From Bacteroidaceae bacterium (GTDB taxonomy: Bacteria > Bacteroidota > Bacteroidia > Bacteroidales > Bacteroidaceae), in NCBI GenBank assembly GCA_024695315.1, contig JAILIJ010000150.1:1-11167 (forward strand): 11,167 nt of DNA, written 5' to 3'. Position numbers and translations under genes: made by a program. Shown in pieces: positions 6,916 through 11,167 of the stretch. Below the pieces are notes generated by a model. It did not search any database, was not told the origin of the DNA, and saw nothing but the letters and a program-made list of their open reading frames with translations. Positions within the stretch are counted from its first letter, which is position 1; every line of letters starts with the position of its first letter.

Positions 6916-6995
6916 CAGTCAGAAAGAAAATAGACACGTGATATCTGTTTTCTAAATATCTAAATAATATAATCACAGACAAAAATAAAAAGACA

Positions 6996-7529
6996 ATGAT
7001 TAGCTTAAGAACATGTACTCCAGACGATGCAAAGGCGCTAGTAGAAATCTATGCACCATACGTAGAGAAAACGGCCATTACATTTGAATATGATGTACCT
7101 TCTGTAGAAGAATTTCGTTCAAGAATAGAGAACACACTGAAGAAATATCCATATATTGTAGCCGAAGACGATGGAAAGATTATCGGATATGCCTATGCAG
7201 GCACATTTAAGGGACGCCGAGCTTACGACCATTGTGCAGAGACAAGTATTTACGTGGCTGAGGAACAGCATGGCAAGGGCGTTGGACGCATGCTATATGC
7301 CGAATTGGAAAAACTCTTAGAGGCAAAAGGTATTATCAATATCTGCGCTTGCATCACATGGATAGACAAACCAAATAGTCACCTCACACAGCAGAGCCCA
7401 CGTTTCCATGAGAAATTAGGGTACAAGACTGTTGCTCATTTCCATCGTTGTGGCTACAAGTTCGGTGAGTGGTATGACATGATATGGATGGAAAAGATTT
7501 TACCAGCCAAGTCACTTTGGGAAAAGTAA
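6996..7529 (+). CDS. GNAT N-acetyltransferase, phosphinothricin/methionine-sulfone acetyltransferase-like
   Basis: The protein has 177 residues and belongs to the GNAT fold that moves an acetyl group from acetyl-CoA to an amine. The N-terminus (IRLRTCTPDDA-like, here ISLRTCTPDDAKALVEIYAPYVEKTAITFEYDVPS) and the segment GYAYAGTFKGRRAYDHCAETSIYV are characteristic of the PAT/Bar and MnaT/YncA subgroup. The acetyl-CoA pyrophosphate loop is QHGKGVG (91-97). The helix FHEKLGYKTVAHFHRCGYKFGEWYDMIWMEK near the C-terminus matches the family's ending. Substrates in this subgroup include phosphinothricin, methionine sulfone or sulfoximine and similar amino acids, but the physiological substrate cannot be read from sequence. 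The gene is monocistronic, divergent from the ABC-F gene, and followed by a small hairpin. Confidence 0.9.
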   Translation: MISLRTCTPDDAKALVEIYAPYVEKTAITFEYDVPSVEEFRSRIENTLKKYPYIVAEDDGKIIGYAYAGTFKGRRAYDHCAETSIYVAEEQHGKGVGRMLYAELEKLLEAKGIINICACITWIDKPNSHLTQQSPRFHEKLGYKTVAHFHRCGYKFGEWYDMIWMEKILPAKSLWEK

Positions 7530-7539
7530 ATCATTAATT

Positions 7540-7559
7540 GTAAGAACTCAAATTCTTAC
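7540..7559 (+). terminator. Short hairpin after the acetyltransferase gene
   Basis: gtaagaa (7540-7546) pairs with ttcttac (7553-7559) around a 6-nt loop, starting 11 bases past the stop codon. The tail (tacatttag) is only mildly U-rich, so termination is likely but weak. Confidence 0.4.
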
Positions 7560-7592
7560 TACATTTAGACATATATATTCATAAAAAATACA

Positions 7593-7637
7593 ACAGGAGC
7601 AAATAGTTGATATGCGATATCTAACTTTTGCTCCTGT
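7593..7637. repeat. Long near-perfect hairpin upstream of the B12 locus
   Basis: acaggagcaaa (7593-7603) pairs with tttgctcctgt (7627-7637). Inside it agtt pairs with aact, and gatat with atatc, around a gcg loop, giving about 20 base pairs with only one bulged base on each side. The plus strand continues with A's, not T's. On the minus strand a T-rich run (complement of ataaaaaatac, 7581-7591) follows, so it would resemble a terminator only for a minus-strand transcript, where no gene is present. Confidence 0.7.
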
Positions 7638-7641
7638 AAAA

Positions 7642-7675
7642 ATATAATCGAAAAAGTTTGCGATTCCGATTATAT
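7642..7675. promoter_or_regulatory. 9-bp inverted repeat around the -33 element, candidate operator
   Basis: atataatcg (7642-7650) and cgattatat (7667-7675) are perfect inverted copies with a 16-bp centre that contains the TTTG promoter element at 7657-7660. The arm spacing places the half-sites about 2.5 helical turns apart. The position is suitable for a repressor, but no regulator gene is present in the window. Confidence 0.4.
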
Positions 7676-7687
7676 GTTGTACTTTTG
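7657..7687 (+). promoter_or_regulatory. Promoter of the riboswitch / TonB receptor / chelatase operon
   Basis: TTTG (7657-7660) and TACTTTTG (7680-7687) are spaced by 19 bases, an exact consensus match. The predicted start falls right at the beginning of the cobalamin riboswitch. Confidence 0.8.
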
Positions 7688-7689
7688 CA

Positions 7690-7870
7690 ACCGAATTGGT
7701 GAACGAGAAGGCATCCAGCCTTATCTTGTGAGAGGGAATCAGGTGGAAAACCTGAGCTGTACCTGCAGCTGTAAACCATTATTCTTCGGGAAGGACACAA
7801 AAAGGTCACTGACTCGTTAGTCGGGAAGACTGTTCATCCCAATGGTAAGCCAGAAAACCTGCCATGTTCT
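7690..7870 (+). ncRNA. Cobalamin riboswitch
   Basis: The conserved core of the B12-sensing element is visible. GGGAA (7734-7738) is followed by GGTG (7742-7745), the AAAACCTGAGCTG arm, and the agctg/cagct helix closing on CTGTAA near 7770-7774. The B12 box aagccagaaaacctgcc lies at 7847-7863. Such elements bind adenosyl- or methylcobalamin and switch expression off when B12 is abundant. It directly precedes the TonB receptor gene and sits just after its promoter. The segment 7871-7935 should hold the expression platform; a gccc/gggc stem (7892-7895 with 7903-7906), possibly extended by gtct/agac, is visible. There is no U-tract, so control at translation initiation seems more likely than termination. 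Confidence 0.93.
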
Positions 7871-7935
7871 AATACATAAAAGTCTCTGAGCGCCCAGGAA
7901 TAGGGCTTGGAAGACATCAAAACATTTTCTAGACA

Positions 7936-10068
7936 TTGAAATTTTATATTACAGCATTCGCTATGATGGCGAGTTGTGTTGCCATATCTCATGCACAGGA
8001 GAAAGCTGACACTTTGCAAGAGATTGTCGTTACGGGCACAGGTACAGAGCATTTGCTCAAGAACGTTCCCGTTCAGACAGAGGTCATTTCACGTAAAGTG
8101 CTCGACACATTTGGCGGTAAGTCCATCGAGGACATTCTTGGAGGCCTAACAGCTTCGTTTGCATTCAACGAGGGGGACATGGGAAGTCAGATGCAGCTCG
8201 GAGGACTTGGCAATGGTTACATTTTGATCCTTGTCGACGGCAAGAGACTGCATGGCGACAATGGCGGCGAGAATGATCTCAGTCTTATTGATCCTAACAA
8301 TATCGACCACATCGAAATTGTCAAGGGGGCTCAGAGTGCTCTTTATGGTAGCGATGCCATTGCTGGAGTTGTCAATATCATAACCCGAAAACATAAGGAT
8401 AGTGGGCTACATCTTGACAATACCGTACGCTATGGCAAATATAACGACCTACGTCTGCACGACGGAGTGGCTATAGGCTTTGGAAAGTTTACGAGTAACA
8501 CAAATTTCCAACTTCAGCATTCTGACGGATGGCAAAATACATCACAGGAATACACAGAAGCCATGCTCGTGGACAATAGCCGAAACATGACGGTCAATAA
8601 GCATACCAATTGGCAGATTGCGGAAAGGCTAACGTATAAACCGGTAAAGGATATAGAGCTATATACCGAAGGAAGCTATTACCGTAAGATTATCAATCGT
8701 CCACAGAATGGTAATTATCCGTCATGCGATGTGTATACATACGACCTGATGTATAGGAATGCCAGCGCTGCAATAGGAGGTAAATGGAAACTCAAGCGTA
8801 AGGATTTTATCTCACTCGACGTCGATTGGAATAAGCATGCGTATTATTATAAATATACGGATACCACACTTGAGGACGGTTACGACCCTAACGGCAATTT
8901 TACGAACTATTTTCCATACTTCGCAGGACAGAAGAAACTACAATCTGATCAACAGCGAACAATGGCAATGCTCAAGGGAGTATTCTCACTTCCGTATGGT
9001 AATACTCTAAGTTCAGGATTTGAATATAGATACGATTACCTCAATGCCCCAACAAGGGTAGAAGACGGAAAAGCCAACGACTATACTGGTGCCCTGTATC
9101 TCCAGGATGAATACAACGACATAGAATGGATGAGTCTTACGGCTGGCATACGAATAAACCAGAATAAGTCTTTCGGATTTCGTGCCACTCCAAAACTTAG
9201 CACAATGTTTAGTCTCGGAGATTTCCGCTTGCGCATGGGATGGAGTCAAGGATTTAAGACTCCAACGCCTAAACAGCTATACTATCGCTATCTAAGACAG
9301 ATGGGGCAGCGACAATATTACTATATGGGTAATACGGACCTTAAAGCTCAGACAAGCAACTATTGGACGGCAGGAATAGAATACCGAAGTGGCGAACTCA
9401 CGTTATCTGCCACAGGATATGTGAACAATGTTGATAATATGATTACTTTGGTCAATATTTCTGTTAGCGACATTCCTGTTGGAGCTACGCAATATCTGGG
9501 AGATGGAAGTATGGATATTGTGCCGAGACAGTATAAAAATATGGAAGATGCCAAGACGTGTGGTGTCGACCTAAATGCCAGTTATAAGTTAACGCGTGAA
9601 CTCACGGTGGGGGCTAACTACAGCTATCTTGACACCGATGCACATGTATATAACTCAGATCATGATTGTCTCAGAAATGTTACCATTGACGGTATGGCGC
9701 ATCACAAGTGGAATGCCTATGCCACATGGCTACATCGTTTCTGTCCAAAATACAAACTTGGACTAGGTCTGTATACACGTGGTAGCAGCAAACGCTACTA
9801 TCAAAACGATGGTAATGGTAAGGGGTATCAAATATGGAAACTCAATACCACTCATGACTTCGGACGCGAAGGCAGAAAGATGACTTACCGCCTTGAATGT
9901 GGCGTTGACAATATCTTCAACCACGTTGACCGTACACCACGCCCTTACCACCTTGGAACTACTACACCGCCAACAGCCGTATATGTAGCTTTCAGTATTA
10001 GGTATAATCAAGGAAAGAGTGTAAAAACAAAAACAACTCGCCGACAGACGTATGGCGAGGAGGAATAA
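7936..10068 (+). CDS. TonB-dependent outer-membrane receptor under B12 riboswitch control (BtuB-like)
   Basis: This 710-residue protein is predicted to import a scarce ligand across the outer membrane using TonB energy. Residues 1-20 form a signal peptide ending SHA, cut before QEK. A TonB-box-like segment DTLQEIVVTG (25-34) precedes the plug (about 40-152), which has LVDGKRL, IDHIEIVKGAQSALYGSDAIAGVVNIITRK. The rest is a beta-barrel ending near AFSIRYNQ. It lacks the SusC-type N-terminal domain. The start is read as TTG at 7936: a TAG lies two codons upstream, and the next ATG pair (7963) would destroy the signal peptide. The riboswitch argues for cobalamin or a related corrinoid or cobalt compound as ligand; heme is an alternative because the neighbour is a CbiK-like lipoprotein. 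About 16 charged residues follow the last strand, unusual because barrels normally end on an aromatic residue. Confidence 0.9.
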   Translation: MKFYITAFAMMASCVAISHAQEKADTLQEIVVTGTGTEHLLKNVPVQTEVISRKVLDTFGGKSIEDILGGLTASFAFNEGDMGSQMQLGGLGNGYILILVDGKRLHGDNGGENDLSLIDPNNIDHIEIVKGAQSALYGSDAIAGVVNIITRKHKDSGLHLDNTVRYGKYNDLRLHDGVAIGFGKFTSNTNFQLQHSDGWQNTSQEYTEAMLVDNSRNMTVNKHTNWQIAERLTYKPVKDIELYTEGSYYRKIINRPQNGNYPSCDVYTYDLMYRNASAAIGGKWKLKRKDFISLDVDWNKHAYYYKYTDTTLEDGYDPNGNFTNYFPYFAGQKKLQSDQQRTMAMLKGVFSLPYGNTLSSGFEYRYDYLNAPTRVEDGKANDYTGALYLQDEYNDIEWMSLTAGIRINQNKSFGFRATPKLSTMFSLGDFRLRMGWSQGFKTPTPKQLYYRYLRQMGQRQYYYMGNTDLKAQTSNYWTAGIEYRSGELTLSATGYVNNVDNMITLVNISVSDIPVGATQYLGDGSMDIVPRQYKNMEDAKTCGVDLNASYKLTRELTVGANYSYLDTDAHVYNSDHDCLRNVTIDGMAHHKWNAYATWLHRFCPKYKLGLGLYTRGSSKRYYQNDGNGKGYQIWKLNTTHDFGREGRKMTYRLECGVDNIFNHVDRTPRPYHLGTTTPPTAVYVAFSIRYNQGKSVKTKTTRRQTYGEEE

Positions 10069-10131
10069 GAAAATAAAATTCCATCAAAAGGGAAAAATAA
10101 TATTAACTTAAACTATTAATTTTTAAGAACT

Positions 10132-11167
10132 ATGAAACTTAAATCTTTATTGGTTGCAATGATTGCAATGATGGCTACACTGCCATTTACTTCGTGTTCA
10201 GATGATGATGACGATGACGTTAGCGGAAATTACGCAGTTTATCAGGCACAGGTAGATGCTCAGGTCAATGCACAGAAGAAAAACAACAAGGCAGTATTGC
10301 TCGTTGCTTTCGGATCAACATGGCAGCAGGCATACGATGCTTTTGATGCTACTATTGATGAGTACAAGAGTAAGTTCTCTGGCTATGATGTGTACTTGTC
10401 TTTTAGTTCAGCAATCTGTATCAATCGTGCTGCAGCAGGCGAGAATACAGACAAGCGTAACTATTATGCACCAAATTTCTGGCTCCATGCTATTGGAACA
10501 GCTAAGTATGATGAAATCGTAGTACAGTCACTTCAGGTTATCCCTGGTGAGGAGTACAGCCGAGTAATCAACTATATCAAGGATTTTGCAAACAATTCAC
10601 TTGGAGACCTTGATGATACTTACCTTTCTAAGGTTACTCTTAAGCTTGGTACTCCACTTCTTAACAATGCAGAGGACGTAGAGAACACTGCTAAGATTCT
10701 TAATGATCTTTACAAGGATCAGGCTGCTGAGGGCGTTGTAGCTTTCATGGGCCACGGTAATCCTGATAGCTATGATACTTATAAGGCAAATGTCCGCTAT
10801 ACACAGCTTGAAGAGGCTCTTCAGAAGTATAGCAAGAACTACTTTGTAGGTACTGTTGATATGCCAGAAAACTATAAGAATGACGTATATGCACGTATGA
10901 AGGCTGCTGGCATCACATCTGGTAAGGTAAATCTATACCCACTTATGTCTATTGCCGGTGACCACGCAAATAACGATATGGCAGGCCAGGGAGAAGAATA
11001 CTGGGATTCTTCAGATGAAAATTCTGAGGATAATAGCTGGTTTGAGTATTTCTCTCATAAGGGTTATACTGTGACAGCAAATCTCAAGGGACTTCTTGAA
11101 GTTGATAACATACGTGCCCATGAAAGCTACAACGCCCTCAGCAGCCTGATCCTTGTAAAGATCATTA
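10132..11167 (+). CDS. Surface-lipoprotein CbiK-like cobalt/iron chelatase (3' end cut by window)
   Basis: CbiK inserts cobalt into sirohydrochlorin in anaerobic B12 synthesis. Here 345 residues are visible. Residues 1-21 are a lipoprotein signal peptide with Cys22 (LPFTSC), followed by Ser and six Asp, the pattern Bacteroidota use to send lipoproteins to the cell surface. The chelatase fold follows: AVLLVAFGSTW (54-64), QSLQVIPGEEY (132-142), VVAFMGHG (202-209), LMSIAGDHANNDMAG (271-285) and LKGLLEVDNIRAH near the end. The Glu of PGEE and the His residues of MGHG (208) and GDHA (278) match the metal-binding residues of the family, so the active site looks intact. An acidic stretch (286-302) follows the GDHA motif. 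Only the last few residues should be missing. It lies 63 bp after the receptor with no promoter between, so both are probably B12-repressed. It could also act as a dechelatase or a heme/corrinoid-binding protein, like P. gingivalis IhtB. Confidence 0.9.
   Translation, partial: MKLKSLLVAMIAMMATLPFTSCSDDDDDDVSGNYAVYQAQVDAQVNAQKKNNKAVLLVAFGSTWQQAYDAFDATIDEYKSKFSGYDVYLSFSSAICINRAAAGENTDKRNYYAPNFWLHAIGTAKYDEIVVQSLQVIPGEEYSRVINYIKDFANNSLGDLDDTYLSKVTLKLGTPLLNNAEDVENTAKILNDLYKDQAAEGVVAFMGHGNPDSYDTYKANVRYTQLEEALQKYSKNYFVGTVDMPENYKNDVYARMKAAGITSGKVNLYPLMSIAGDHANNDMAGQGEEYWDSSDENSEDNSWFEYFSHKGYTVTANLKGLLEVDNIRAHESYNALSSLILVKII

Noticed and set aside
7936..10068. Assigning the receptor specifically as BtuB or as a heme receptor
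   Set aside because: The riboswitch favours cobalamin-related ligands and the CbiK-like partner leaves heme or cobalt possible; the barrel sequence alone does not decide, so no gene symbol is given.
10256..10522. 88-codon plus-strand frame inside the chelatase gene
   Set aside because: It is out of frame within a well-supported CbiK-like coding region.

Overview
The window looks like chromosome from a member of the Bacteroidota, most likely Prevotella or a close Bacteroidales relative. The base composition is moderately AT-rich. Nearly every intergenic region carries the Bacteroidota sigma-factor promoter pattern (TTTG, 19-20 bases, TAnnTTTG) instead of -35/-10 boxes, and no gene has an obvious Shine-Dalgarno site. 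The gene families also fit: a DUF4369-type lipoprotein, a Rho factor with a very long low-complexity insert, and a lipoprotein with the Cys-Ser-Asp-rich surface-export signature.

Layout. Positions 1-161 hold the possible 3' end of an unidentified reading frame built on a 21-bp palindromic tandem repeat. A tRNA-Val(TAC) lies at 295-369 on the minus strand with its own promoter and terminator. A short DUF4369 lipoprotein gene (642-1331, plus) has its own promoter and a strong terminator. It converges on rho (1676-3838, minus) across a 344-bp spacer containing three separate hairpins. Upstream of rho is a leader of about 200 nt with a consensus promoter. Beyond that are engB/ysxC (4287-4883, minus) and an ABC-F ATPase (4984-6759, minus), which probably form one transcription unit. 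An imperfect 75-bp inverted repeat separates engB from the rho promoter. A GNAT acetyltransferase (6996-7529, plus) is divergent from the ABC-F gene.

The right third is the most distinctive part. A long hairpin and a consensus promoter overlapped by a 9-bp inverted repeat precede a cobalamin riboswitch (about 7690-7870). The riboswitch leads into a TonB-dependent outer-membrane receptor (7936-10068) that appears to start at TTG. Next, 63 bp downstream, is a CbiK-like cobalt/iron chelatase (10132 to the window edge). The chelatase carries a lipoprotein signal peptide followed by Ser and six Asp, which predicts display on the outer face of the outer membrane. Together this suggests a B12-repressed surface system in which a metal chelatase acts on tetrapyrroles or metal next to the import channel. 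That is a role outside the cell for an enzyme family known mainly from cytoplasmic B12 synthesis.
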